The notes: generated by a model not told the origin, from the sequence alone. 64,000 nucleotides of DNA from Fodinibius sp051746985 (GCA_051746985.1 JBNJFP010000006.1:1-64000); one strand, 5' to 3'. Shown: positions 8,875-17,259, counted from the stretch's first letter. Translations and numbers: made by a program.

Positions 8875-9107
8875 TTTGGATGGATGCCCATCGGACCTAT
8901 CAAAAGGAATATCAATAGTAGAAAAACTCGATATAGAATTTAGCTACGAGTAATTATTATATAGCGGCGATGACAATGAGCAATAATGTTACATCGCATG
9001 AAGCATCCCATAGTATAATTAATCGTATTATCCAGATCGATATTTTTGCGCTCATTTCGTATTTTCTTTTGTTTGATCACTGAAACAAAATTTCGGCATC
9101 TCTGAAT

Positions 9108-10442
9108 ATGAAAAAGGTTGCTTTTAAAACCCTCGGTTGTAAGCTCAATTATTCCGAAACGATGGCTATCCAGCGCGATTTTGAGCAAGAGGGATATGAC
9201 ATTACAAATTTTGACACCAAAGCCGATATCTACGTTGTAAATACCTGTTCGGTAACCCAGAGTGCCAATAGCACTTGCCGCCGACAGGTACGACGTGCTC
9301 TTCGCAGAAATCCCGAGGCTTTTGTTGCTGTAATCGGATGTTATGCGCAACTCGAACCCGAAGAAATTGCTAAAATTGACGGTGTGGATGCCGTACTGGG
9401 AGCCAAAAATAAATTCAAGCTGCTCGAACTCTTTGACGATTTTGAGAAACGATCGGAACCTATTGTTTATAATTCTGATGTTAATGAAGCCGTAGATTTC
9501 CATAATGCTTTTTCTGCAGATGACCGCACCCGCGCTTTTCTTAAAGTACAGGATGGCTGCAGTTACAAATGCTCTTTTTGTACGATCCCCATGGCACGGG
9601 GCGAAAGCCGAAGCCCTGCTATTTCAACTGTTGTCGAAAACGCCAAACTTTTGGTAGAAGAAGGGTTTAAAGAAGTGGTTGTCACGGGTGTCAATGCCGG
9701 AGATTTTGGTCGTGGCACAGACGAAAATTTCTTTATGCTCTTGCAACAGCTGGATACCGTTGACGGACTGGAACGCATTCGCTTTTCATCGGTAGAGCCA
9801 AACCTAATGCACGAAGAGATTATCCATTTTACCGCTGAATCTGAGAAAATTCAGCCGCACTTTCACATGCCCTTACAAAGTGGCAGCGATAAGATGTTGG
9901 GACTCATGCGGCGGCGTTATAAATCTGATCTATATCAGCAACGAGTTGAACTGATCAAAAAATTAATGCCCGATGCTGCTATTGGTGTGGATGTCATAAC
10001 CGGTCACCCGGGTGAGACGAATGAGCTTTTTGAGGAATCCTTTAACTTTATCGAAAGCCTGCCGGTCTCTTACCTGCACGTGTTCACCTATTCCGAGCGC
10101 CCAAATACCCACGCCCTGAATATCGAACCCCAAATTCAAGACAGCGTTCGCAAAGAACGTACACATAAACTAAGACGTCTTTCTAAGAAAAAGCGTTTTG
10201 AATTTGATACTTCTTTCAGCGGTGAAGTTCGTCCGGTGTTGTTTGAAGGTACCAATAACAATGGCGCAATACTTGGATGGACGGATAACTATGTTCGCGT
10301 TGGCATTCCCTATAATCCCCAGTACGAAAATAGAATTTTGCCAGTAAGCTTAGGCACCCGATCCAAGGACGGCTACCTGATTGGAGAATTAACGCCCGAG
10401 GCAAAACAAGAACAGGAAGTTATTGCAGAACTTGTAGGATAA
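9108..10442 (+). CDS. mtaB: tRNA t6A37 methylthiotransferase MtaB
   Basis: A 444-residue radical-SAM methylthiotransferase that adds a methylthio group to N6-threonylcarbamoyl-adenosine 37 of tRNA. The N-terminal UPF0004 domain has its three cluster cysteines C11, C47 and C78. The radical-SAM CxxxCxxC is C151, C155 and C158 (GCSYKCSFCTIP). The C-terminal roughly 65 residues fit a TRAM domain. The N-terminal KTLGCKLNYSE motif favours MtaB over MiaB or RimO. The uracil-DNA glycosylase gene starts 7 nt after its stop, so the two are probably cotranscribed. An antisense open frame at 8940-9503 is a shadow. Confidence 0.93.
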   Translation: MKKVAFKTLGCKLNYSETMAIQRDFEQEGYDITNFDTKADIYVVNTCSVTQSANSTCRRQVRRALRRNPEAFVAVIGCYAQLEPEEIAKIDGVDAVLGAKNKFKLLELFDDFEKRSEPIVYNSDVNEAVDFHNAFSADDRTRAFLKVQDGCSYKCSFCTIPMARGESRSPAISTVVENAKLLVEEGFKEVVVTGVNAGDFGRGTDENFFMLLQQLDTVDGLERIRFSSVEPNLMHEEIIHFTAESEKIQPHFHMPLQSGSDKMLGLMRRRYKSDLYQQRVELIKKLMPDAAIGVDVITGHPGETNELFEESFNFIESLPVSYLHVFTYSERPNTHALNIEPQIQDSVRKERTHKLRRLSKKKRFEFDTSFSGEVRPVLFEGTNNNGAILGWTDNYVRVGIPYNPQYENRILPVSLGTRSKDGYLIGELTPEAKQEQEVIAELVG

Positions 10443-10449
10443 CTCTTTT

Positions 10450-11316
10450 ATGGCTGATTTAGACCGCGATCCACAAGAAATAATAAAGGATGTCATCAAC
10501 TTTATTGAGAAGGAACGTCAATTGTATGGGGACTTTTCTATGGATGATAAAAATAGTCCTGCTAAAGAAGTTAGCACAAATGACGTTACGACATCTGTAT
10601 CAACATCCACAGAACAAAACACTGTAAGCGAGCCCGCTGTTAAAACGACAACAACAAGTGGGAATGATCAATCGAATGAAGAGTTTTCTTCACAGGAAGG
10701 ATTGTTTAATAAGGATGAATCCAATGATGTTTATTATCATATCGACAAATGTAATTCACTTGAAGAACTGGAAGCCCTCTGTCGAAAAGCCGATGTTTTA
10801 CATACCGATTTAGAGGGAACACAGTTGGTATTTGGGGTGGGAAATCCCCATGCCGATTTAATGATTATCGGAGAAGCGCCCGGGGCCGAAGAAGATAAAC
10901 AAGGCAAACCATTCGTGGGTAAAGCCGGACAGCTGTTGAATAAGATTTTAGATGCCATCAATTTTAAGCGGGAAGACGTTTATATCGCGAATATACTCAA
11001 ACATCGGCCCCCAAATAACCGTAACCCCAAGCCAGAGGAGCGCGAACGCAGTCTCCCTTTTCTATTGCGCCAAATTGATTTAGTTGACCCAAAGCTCATT
11101 TTAGCCGTTGGCAAAGTAGCGGCACAAACGCTCTTGGACAAGAATCTTTCTCTCACAAAAATGCGGGGACAATTCTATGATTTTCGCGGCAAATACGAAC
11201 TTCTTGCGACCTATCATCCGGCCGCCCTACTACACCATGCCAAGTGGAAACGTCCAACCTGGGAAGATGTTCAACTATTGCGTAAAAGATATGATGAGCT
11301 CGGTGGAAAGCCCTAA
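10450..11316 (+). CDS. Uracil-DNA glycosylase, type 4-like, Fe-S ligands missing
   Basis: The 288-residue product has a low-complexity Ser/Thr-rich N-terminal tail of about 95 residues, then a family 4 UDG core. Core motifs are motif 1 GEAPGAEED (141-149), PFVGKAGQLLN (154-164), ILKHRPPNNRNP (182-193) and motif 2 YHPAALLHH (255-263). It should excise uracil from DNA. Family 4 enzymes normally hold a 4Fe-4S cluster through four cysteines. Here the equivalent positions by motif are C111, A114, H185 and S201, and the only cysteines in the whole protein are C101 and C111, so a normal cluster is not possible. It follows mtaB closely. Confidence 0.88.
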   Translation: MADLDRDPQEIIKDVINFIEKERQLYGDFSMDDKNSPAKEVSTNDVTTSVSTSTEQNTVSEPAVKTTTTSGNDQSNEEFSSQEGLFNKDESNDVYYHIDKCNSLEELEALCRKADVLHTDLEGTQLVFGVGNPHADLMIIGEAPGAEEDKQGKPFVGKAGQLLNKILDAINFKREDVYIANILKHRPPNNRNPKPEERERSLPFLLRQIDLVDPKLILAVGKVAAQTLLDKNLSLTKMRGQFYDFRGKYELLATYHPAALLHHAKWKRPTWEDVQLLRKRYDELGGKP

Positions 11317-11448
11317 TTCTAATCTCTTTTTTCTTCGGTAAAAGTGACGGTTTTCTTATACTTGTGATTGCATGAACATCAGCAAATAGTGTGTGTTCAT
11401 GGGGATCAATTCAAACGAATTTTGCTCTAATTTCAGGTCAGCTCTCGG

Positions 11449-12966
11449 ATGGCATCAAACAAAGGATCGAATTTTAAAAACAATGATTCTGGCACCTTAG
11501 ATCAGGAGGGGCGTGTGCCCCCGCAAGCGGTAGAAGTGGAAGAAGCTGTGCTCGGGTCTATGTTAATTGAGCATGAAGCAGCGACCATTGCTCTGCAGAT
11601 GCTTTCGCCAAATGACTTCTACAAACCGGCCCATCAACACATTTTTGAGGTACTCCATGATCTCTATGAACGTGATAATCCTCTGGATCTGCTAACTGTT
11701 GAAAATGAATTACGCGATAAGGGATTACTGGATACGTGTGGCGGTCCGGGTTACCTTTCTGAGCTTACTCGTTCGGTAAGTTCAGCGGCAAATATCGATT
11801 ATCATGCCCAAATTATTGCCGAAAAAGCTACCAAGCGAAATTTAATTCTTGGTTGCACTGATATTATAAAACAGGCCTACGACAGCTCATCGGATACGAT
11901 CGACGTACTTGATTATGCCGAGCAACGTATTTTTGATCTGGCCAATTCGAAGCAACGATCACAAGCACAGGCCATTGGTGAAGTGCTTAAGGACACCCTT
12001 TCGTATCTTGAGGATATTCGTGGAAAATCAGCCGGTATAACCGGCGTGCCAACAGGTACCGATGTAGATGATATGACGGCAGGTTGGCAAAATGGGGATC
12101 TTATCATTATTGCGGCACGTCCCTCGATGGGTAAAACGGCTTATGTTCTAACGACCGCCCGAAATGCCGCCCTCCATCAAGATGAAAAATTGCGTACCAA
12201 AGTTGCAATATTTAGCCTGGAGATGTCCAATCAGTCGCTGGTTCAACGATTGCTTACCATGGAGGGACGCATTAATGCCCAAAGTGCCCGCTCGGGGCAG
12301 TTAAAAGATGAGGATTTCAAGCGCCTTATTGATGCCGCGGGACGACTTTTTACAGCTAATATTTTTGTGGATGATACGCCGGGACTCAGCATTATGGAAC
12401 TTCGTACCAAAGCGCGGCGACTTAAAAGCGAGCATGACATTGGGCTTATCATTGTCGATTATCTACAACTTATGACGGCCAGTGGCGATCATGGTACACG
12501 TGAGCAAGAAATTGCTTCTATTTCACGAGGACTTAAAGCATTGGCCAAGGAACTGGATGTACCGGTTGTTGCGCTATCACAGCTGAGCCGAGCAGTTGAA
12601 CAACGCGGTGGCGACAAACGACCACAGCTTAGCGACCTTCGGGAATCGGGATCTATTGAACAGGATGCCGACGTCGTTAGTTTTATTTATCGACCAGAAT
12701 ATTACGGCATCAAAACAACACCTGATGGGCAATCGACAACGGGGTTGGCAGAAATTATTATCGGCAAACAGCGTAACGGTCCCACTGGTAGTGTGCCGCT
12801 ATACTTTGTTGAGGATTACGCCCGGTTCGAGAATCTCACCAGTGCTGATACCGGTCCTTATGGTGAACCTAACAATAACTCTTCAAACAACAATGGTCAG
12901 TCGAATAATGGAGGTCCGCCACCGACAGGGCATAACCCCGGCGGTGACGAAGAAGCTCCATTTTAG
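11449..12966 (+). CDS. dnaB: Replicative DNA helicase DnaB
   Basis: A 505-residue hexameric helicase of the replication fork. The N-terminal DnaB domain (about 22-125) begins with PPQAVEVEEAVLGSML and is followed by the linker and the RecA-like C-domain. Walker A RPSMGKTA is at 224-231, Walker B-like IIVDYLQLM follows, and motif LSQLSRAVEQR and the arginine-finger-containing C-terminal motifs are intact. The last 35-40 residues are an Asn/Gly/Pro-rich disordered tail. No intein is present. It stands alone, 132 nt after the UDG gene. Confidence 0.96.
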   Translation: MASNKGSNFKNNDSGTLDQEGRVPPQAVEVEEAVLGSMLIEHEAATIALQMLSPNDFYKPAHQHIFEVLHDLYERDNPLDLLTVENELRDKGLLDTCGGPGYLSELTRSVSSAANIDYHAQIIAEKATKRNLILGCTDIIKQAYDSSSDTIDVLDYAEQRIFDLANSKQRSQAQAIGEVLKDTLSYLEDIRGKSAGITGVPTGTDVDDMTAGWQNGDLIIIAARPSMGKTAYVLTTARNAALHQDEKLRTKVAIFSLEMSNQSLVQRLLTMEGRINAQSARSGQLKDEDFKRLIDAAGRLFTANIFVDDTPGLSIMELRTKARRLKSEHDIGLIIVDYLQLMTASGDHGTREQEIASISRGLKALAKELDVPVVALSQLSRAVEQRGGDKRPQLSDLRESGSIEQDADVVSFIYRPEYYGIKTTPDGQSTTGLAEIIIGKQRNGPTGSVPLYFVEDYARFENLTSADTGPYGEPNNNSSNNNGQSNNGGPPPTGHNPGGDEEAPF

Positions 12967-13088
12967 ATAGCAGTCAGGTCTCTCTCTAATCAACTACCCA
13001 CATGCTATCAATAGGGTACTGCTCAACATCTCTCTTTTTTTGAATAACGCTAAAGTGCTCTCAAATCTTGAAACACTTCTTATCAAAG

Positions 13089-13105
13089 TACAACAACTGT
13101 GCCAC
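13089..13105 (-). promoter_or_regulatory. Orphan sigma-54-like site after dnaB
   Basis: The minus strand reads GTGGCAC-AGTTG-TTGTA, very close to the fcl site. It lies between the convergent dnaB and glycosyltransferase genes and points toward the dnaB 3' end, where no minus-strand protein gene is visible. A short RNA is one explanation. A perfect 18-nt palindrome (13128-13145) lies 23 nt upstream of it. Confidence 0.35.
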
Positions 13106-13127
13106 CCAGCGCTGAAAGGTTATAGCT

Positions 13128-13145
13128 AATCATTTTCAAATGATT
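13128..13145. repeat. Perfect palindrome AATCATTT-TC-AAATGATT
   Basis: Eight-bp arms with a 2-nt centre sit just downstream of the glycosyltransferase stop and just upstream of the sigma-54-like site at 13089-13105. No T-tract follows on the minus strand, so a terminator is unlikely; a protein-binding site is possible. Confidence 0.35.
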
Positions 13146-13184
13146 GACGAGTAATAATTTTATAGAAAGCGACTGATTGGGCAA

Positions 13185-14396
13185 TTATTGCACAATGTGT
13201 TCTTTATCATTGACAGCATTTTGAGAATCATCGTCCATCTTTTGTGTATCTGATTTTACTCTTTGTTTCCAAAAAGACTGTAATGCGTTTTTTATCTGGA
13301 AATAGATATATAAAGGCGCGTAAAGAAGCGTTTTAACAAATTTCTCCTGGATATCCATCACTTTCAGTCCACCGTAGAGTTGTCCCATCCCAATTGCAGC
13401 TAAACTAAACCAAATACCGATATAATGAGGGGAAGTTATCCCGAAAATCCAAGTCCCAAAACTAATTGCAACCATCAACATACTAAACACCAGTAACTGA
13501 ATCATCGTAGGATACATAGTGAAAATGATGGGTATTCGATTTAGTTTATTAAAAAGGGAAACCCCCTTGAAAAAACGAGCGATATTTTTTGCCATTTTAT
13601 GGTGTCCCATTTCAGTCGATCGAGGCTCTATAGGAGCATCAACAAAAATGACGGCCTCCGGTGCAAATTCGATCTCAATTCCATCCCGCTGCATCATAAA
13701 TCCAAGTTCTACCTCATCTAACTGCTGAAAATTTTGCCAAGCATATTTTCGAAGTATTGTCGTTTCAAAACAGCTTCCGTTTGATTTCAGGGCAGCCGAA
13801 AATCCCATTGCATTATTTCCTAAACGCAATACATAGTGGTGGACTAAAAACTCAATTCGCGCAATTTCTAAATCCCAGTGCTCCTCTTTAGGAAGTGCCT
13901 TATACCCTCCTTGAACTATCCTATGCCCTTTTTCAAGATAATAATTCATTACTTCAAGATAATTTCCGGCAACTAAATTATCAGCGTTAAAAGTGATAAC
14001 AGCATCATATTGTTGTTCATAATCTGAGTGGAGTATCTGATCAAAAACCCATGGCAAATCTATCCCCCCATCCTGACTTTGACTTGCATCTGTAACCAGG
14101 ACCGTGGCTCCCAGCTTTTCGGCGGTCTGAGTCGACTCATTTAGAACATTATCTGTCACAACAAATAGATCATACAAGTTTTTGGGATATACCATACCTG
14201 ATAGACTATATAATGATCGGGCAATGCTTTGATCTGATTTTGCTTGCAGAACGATGGCAAACTTCCTTTTTTTAGTTGCCTGAAAATGATGGGCTTCTTT
14301 TCTATATAATGCACAAATGCCAAGCAGCGTCCAATAGATCAATAATAGCCCGACAGCAACAGCTAATATTAAATGAAGTCCCTCTATAAAACCCAT
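13185..14396 (-). CDS. Membrane-bound family 2 glycosyltransferase
   Basis: A 403-residue inner-membrane glycosyltransferase. One N-terminal transmembrane segment (about 5-30) is followed by a cytosolic GT-A domain (about 45-270). The acidic motif is FNADN (136-140), acting in place of DxD, and the acceptor/base motif is LDEVELG (226-232). About three hydrophobic segments follow between 288 and 370, then an acidic Asp/Asn-rich tail. The processive-synthase QxxRW motif was not seen, so single-sugar transfer or a distant polysaccharide synthase is more likely than cellulose or hyaluronan synthase. The gene has the best sigma-54-like promoter of the window (14595-14611) and lies beside two sigma-54-activator-type genes. 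Confidence 0.82.
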   Translation of the reverse strand: MGFIEGLHLILAVAVGLLLIYWTLLGICALYRKEAHHFQATKKRKFAIVLQAKSDQSIARSLYSLSGMVYPKNLYDLFVVTDNVLNESTQTAEKLGATVLVTDASQSQDGGIDLPWVFDQILHSDYEQQYDAVITFNADNLVAGNYLEVMNYYLEKGHRIVQGGYKALPKEEHWDLEIARIEFLVHHYVLRLGNNAMGFSAALKSNGSCFETTILRKYAWQNFQQLDEVELGFMMQRDGIEIEFAPEAVIFVDAPIEPRSTEMGHHKMAKNIARFFKGVSLFNKLNRIPIIFTMYPTMIQLLVFSMLMVAISFGTWIFGITSPHYIGIWFSLAAIGMGQLYGGLKVMDIQEKFVKTLLYAPLYIYFQIKNALQSFWKQRVKSDTQKMDDDSQNAVNDKEHIVQ

Positions 14397-14594
14397 GAAA
14401 CACCTACCTGTATTAATGCTTAATAAAAAATGACTTCGTAACGCATCTTCTAAATTTTCGACCGCTAAAGCGTGAATTAATACAACCTTTTTTTGTATAT
14501 TTGATTAGCATAATCCCCCCTCTTGAATAATTTGGAAATTATCTTCCTCCTTTTAGATACCATAGCAGGCCGTTTATCCTATCCTAAGTTATTA

Positions 14595-14611
14595 AGCAAC
14601 AAGTGCGCCAA
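14595..14611 (-). promoter_or_regulatory. Putative sigma-54 promoter of the glycosyltransferase
   Basis: The minus strand reads TTGGCGC-ACTTG-TTGCT. It matches the sigma-54 consensus at all but one fixed position (G for A) and keeps both invariant GG and GC at the correct spacing. The predicted leader is about 185 nt. Confidence 0.65.
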
Positions 14612-14660
14612 AAAGCAAAAGCAATGGGGATAAGTTTTATAACTCGGAATCAAAAGCCTG

Positions 14661-14687
14661 ACGGTAAAAAGTGTACTTTTTTACCGT
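14661..14687. promoter_or_regulatory. Perfect inverted repeat, candidate enhancer for both promoters
   Basis: ACGGTAAAAA (14661-14670) and TTTTTACCGT (14678-14687) are perfect 10-bp arms around a 7-nt spacer. It lies 50 nt from the minus-strand -24 element and 155 nt from the plus-strand one. As it sits between divergent genes it is unlikely to be a terminator, although it could fold as one. Confidence 0.45.
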
Positions 14688-14841
14688 GGATCTAAAGCTC
14701 GGTTTTTGCAACAATATTACACAAGTGAATTTTTTCTTTCGGAAAATTATTCACAAACAAACTTTTCGGCCTTAGAAGAAGAAATACTATTCTTATTCCT
14801 TTGATCGTAATTCTGAAAAGATATTATCAATAAAAAGGAGA

Positions 14842-14858
14842 TTGGCACATTTGTTGTG
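14842..14858 (+). promoter_or_regulatory. Putative sigma-54 promoter of the degenerate activator
   Basis: TTGGCAC-ATTTG-TTGTG has a perfect -24 element and TTGT at -12. The expected transcript start lies about 55 nt before the ATG at 14925. Confidence 0.5.
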
Positions 14859-14924
14859 TTTAAGAAGTAGTAACTATCCTTTGTTAAAACGGATAAAAGA
14901 TCCTTTTCAGTTAAATATTTAGCC

Positions 14925-15749
14925 ATGATTGCATCACACTCTATAATTGACACCCACAATGCATTATTAAGTGATATAGAAAAATCTTCTAAAAGTTTAT
15001 TAATGCAAGATATTTTCTATAAAGTATTGCGGTTAGCCAATATTGATACCAACGTATTTATTGTTGGAGAAATTGGATCTGGTAAAAAGAGATTTGCTGA
15101 AATTATTCATGCCAACAGCCGACGGGCTCAAAAGCCCTTTCACACTTTTTACTGTGTTGATATAAATGAATCGGAATATAAAAACGCTTTTTGGGGTCAT
15201 CTTACTTTTGATGAAAACCGACTGATCTTAAAATATGAGGCGTTAGATAAGGCTCATGGCGGAGTTCTTTATCTGGATCAATTTTCTGAGCTCTCCCCAT
15301 CTATGATGCTTAATATTACTGAGTCGTTCCAAAAAGGGGTTAAACAGGTATTTAGGTTTGAGACCGCATCTATACCGCGGTTAATTCTGTCTGTAAACCT
15401 GGAATCATATCACAATCTTTTGCACACCCCTGTTTGGAAAAAGCTGCTTAATAAATTAGATCCTGTAGTAATAATGCTACCTCCGTTAAGGGAACGTAAA
15501 GAAGATATTCCTCTGCTGATTGATCATTTTCTTAAAGAGCTCAAAGAAAAATCGACTGACTATAAAAATGTTAATATATCGGCTCAGGCACTCTGTGAAT
15601 GTTTTAACTACAGCTGGCCTGGCAATATTCGGCAGTTAAAGAATGCCATTTTGCAGGGGGCTATATTGTCCCTGGGCCAAACTATTGAAACCAAACACTT
15701 ACCATTTACCATGAACTGGAATTTGCCTTATAAAGTCGATCGCAAATAA
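14925..15749 (+). CDS. Degenerate sigma-54 activator-like AAA+ protein
   Basis: The 274 residues align along the sigma-54-interaction AAA+ domain of NtrC-type activators but with key parts lost. Walker A is present (GEIGSGKK, 48-55). The GAFTGA loop that contacts sigma-54 is absent (WGHLTFDENRL, 90-100). Walker B reads LYLDQF (115-120), with Gln119 where the catalytic Glu should be. The arginine-finger segment FREDLFYRL is replaced by WKKLLNKLD. MLPPLRERKEDIPLL and the sensor II segment WPGNIRQLKN (231-240) are kept. There is no C-terminal Fis-type HTH and no receiver domain. It may bind ATP and oligomerise without activating transcription. It is convergent with an intact activator 124 nt away. 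A function as a damper is inference. Confidence 0.8.
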   Translation: MIASHSIIDTHNALLSDIEKSSKSLLMQDIFYKVLRLANIDTNVFIVGEIGSGKKRFAEIIHANSRRAQKPFHTFYCVDINESEYKNAFWGHLTFDENRLILKYEALDKAHGGVLYLDQFSELSPSMMLNITESFQKGVKQVFRFETASIPRLILSVNLESYHNLLHTPVWKKLLNKLDPVVIMLPPLRERKEDIPLLIDHFLKELKEKSTDYKNVNISAQALCECFNYSWPGNIRQLKNAILQGAILSLGQTIETKHLPFTMNWNLPYKVDRK

Positions 15750-15873
15750 ATAAGGGGTTTTAGAACCTATCTAAAAAAGCATAGTCTAATCAACACCTGT
15801 ATTAGAGGAACAGTAGAAAGTAACAACATTCCGGTGCAACATACCTCCCTACCTGGAAAATGAGTCGAAAACG

Positions 15874-16917
15874 TTATTGCGATGAAGATTTTTCTTGATC
15901 CTGTTTTTGATACTTATCAAGCTTATTGTGGAGTGTTTTTCGGGTAAACCCTAAAATTTTAGCAGCTTCCGTCTTATTATTGTCAACCGAAAATAAGGTC
16001 TGGTCAATCACCTTTCGTTCTATTTCCTCGAGGCTGGTCCCAATGGGAATCTGAATAATTTTATTATGTGGACTGCCTGTACAAACTGGATAAATATTTT
16101 CCCCTCGGTGAATACGCGTAGGTATCACGCTGGGATCAACCTTATCTCCTTCGGAAAGAACAATTCCTCGTTCCACTACATTTTTCAACTCTCGAACATT
16201 GCCCGGCCAATCGTATGATAAAAACATATCCATACACTCATCAGGAAACTCAATCCCATCAATTCCATAATTTTCAACAAAATAGTTTTTGTAATACTCT
16301 ACCAAGAGTGGAATATCTTCTTTCCGATGACGCAATGGAGGAACATAAAGTTCAATAACATTGAGGCGGTAAAATAAATCTTCTCGAAAGCTTCCTGATT
16401 GTACTTGGTCAAATAAAATTTTATTGGTTGCTGATATTAAACTCACATCCACTTCGATTTCTTCTTTACCTCCCACTCGTCGAAATGAACCCAGTTCAAC
16501 AGCACGCAACAACTTCACTTGTATAGACTTGGGCATTTCACCCACTTCATCCAAAAACAAGGTGCTATTATTAGCAAGTTCAAAGCAGCCCTCTTTTTTT
16601 GCATGAGCACCAGTAAAGGCTCCTTTTTCGTGTCCAAACAGTTCGCTTTCTACTAATTCGGAAGGTATCGCGCCACAGTTAATTGCTATAAGATCACGCT
16701 CCCTTCTATTGCTATGATAATGCACTAACTGTGCCAGTACCTCTTTTCCTGTACCGTTTTCACCGGTTATCAGAAGTGTGGCTTTTGTTTTTGCTACCAT
16801 CTTAACTTTTGATAGCAATTCCTGCATTATAGGATTTTGTGTAATGAAAACTGGTTTCTTAAGCTCCTTTTTTGTTCTACTCGATGTGTTTGTTGAAACG
16901 TAATTATTGTCTTGCAT
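15874..16917 (-). CDS. Sigma-54-dependent transcriptional activator without receiver domain
   Basis: The 347-residue protein has a short N-terminal tail of about 22 residues and no sensory domain. The AAA+ sigma-54-interaction domain has Walker A GENGTGKE (52-59), the intact sigma-54-contact loop GAFTGA (99-104), Walker B FLDEV (121-125), FREDLFYRLNVIEL with both arginine fingers, and WPGNVRELKN. A Fis-type HTH closes the protein (KTEAAKILGFTRKTLHNKL). The domain layout is that of PspF-like activators, which are usually controlled by a separate protein. Local sigma-54-like promoters and the neighbouring degenerate homologue suggest that it drives the glycosyltransferase and polysaccharide genes. 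Confidence 0.93.
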   Translation of the reverse strand: MQDNNYVSTNTSSRTKKELKKPVFITQNPIMQELLSKVKMVAKTKATLLITGENGTGKEVLAQLVHYHSNRRERDLIAINCGAIPSELVESELFGHEKGAFTGAHAKKEGCFELANNSTLFLDEVGEMPKSIQVKLLRAVELGSFRRVGGKEEIEVDVSLISATNKILFDQVQSGSFREDLFYRLNVIELYVPPLRHRKEDIPLLVEYYKNYFVENYGIDGIEFPDECMDMFLSYDWPGNVRELKNVVERGIVLSEGDKVDPSVIPTRIHRGENIYPVCTGSPHNKIIQIPIGTSLEEIERKVIDQTLFSVDNNKTEAAKILGFTRKTLHNKLDKYQKQDQEKSSSQ

Positions 16918-17259
16918 CCTATGTCTCCCTCTTATTTTTTAGCCCTTCGCCGTTACCATTTGTTCATCGTAACAGGCAGCAGCTTTTTTAGTGTTTCAAG
17001 TCTCATCTGCTTTTTTGAGCATGCCATACTCAAAATAACCACCAATAACCCACCAACTTTAATTCTATTCTGTCAATGGAATTATCGTTTCGTGACTAAA
17101 AAACTATTACATTTTTTTACGAATCCCAGTTAATTTTTCCTAATCATTGTGTGGGATATTCCTTGATTTTATTGAACTTAGAGGAATTTTAGGTTATAGG
17201 ATATCTAAAACCCTGTTGTGTATTAGTTAATAAGAGATAAATTCTAAGTGCCACAGGTA
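16918..17259. other. Intergenic region upstream of the activator, nothing clear
   Basis: The 342-nt AT-rich gap between rnc and the activator gene shows no RNA gene or terminator. A TGGCAC at 17248-17253 (minus) lacks a -12 element. A 73-codon frame at 16912-17133 is not protein-like. Confidence 0.5.

Larger units (their letters stand above)
14397..14924. other. Divergent regulatory region with two sigma-54-like promoters
   Basis: This 528-nt gap between the glycosyltransferase (minus) and the degenerate activator (plus) contains no convincing gene. A 70-codon frame at 14747-14959 (minus) overlaps the regulatory sites and the plus gene. It holds sigma-54-like sites at 14595-14611 (minus) and 14842-14858 (plus) with a perfect inverted repeat at 14661-14687 between them. 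Confidence 0.6.

Noticed and set aside
8940..9503. 187-codon minus-strand open frame
   Set aside because: Overlaps the start of mtaB, including its UPF0004 cysteines, and has no protein-like features.
14747..14959. 70-codon minus-strand open frame
   Set aside because: Overlaps the start of the degenerate activator and the plus-strand promoter-like site; composition is not convincing.
16912..17133. 73-codon plus-strand open frame upstream of the activator
   Set aside because: Starts within the activator's first codons on the opposite strand and lacks an RBS or recognisable domain.
17238..17254. GTGGCAC on the minus strand before the activator gene
   Set aside because: The -12 position reads ATTTA, so GG-N10-G is not met.
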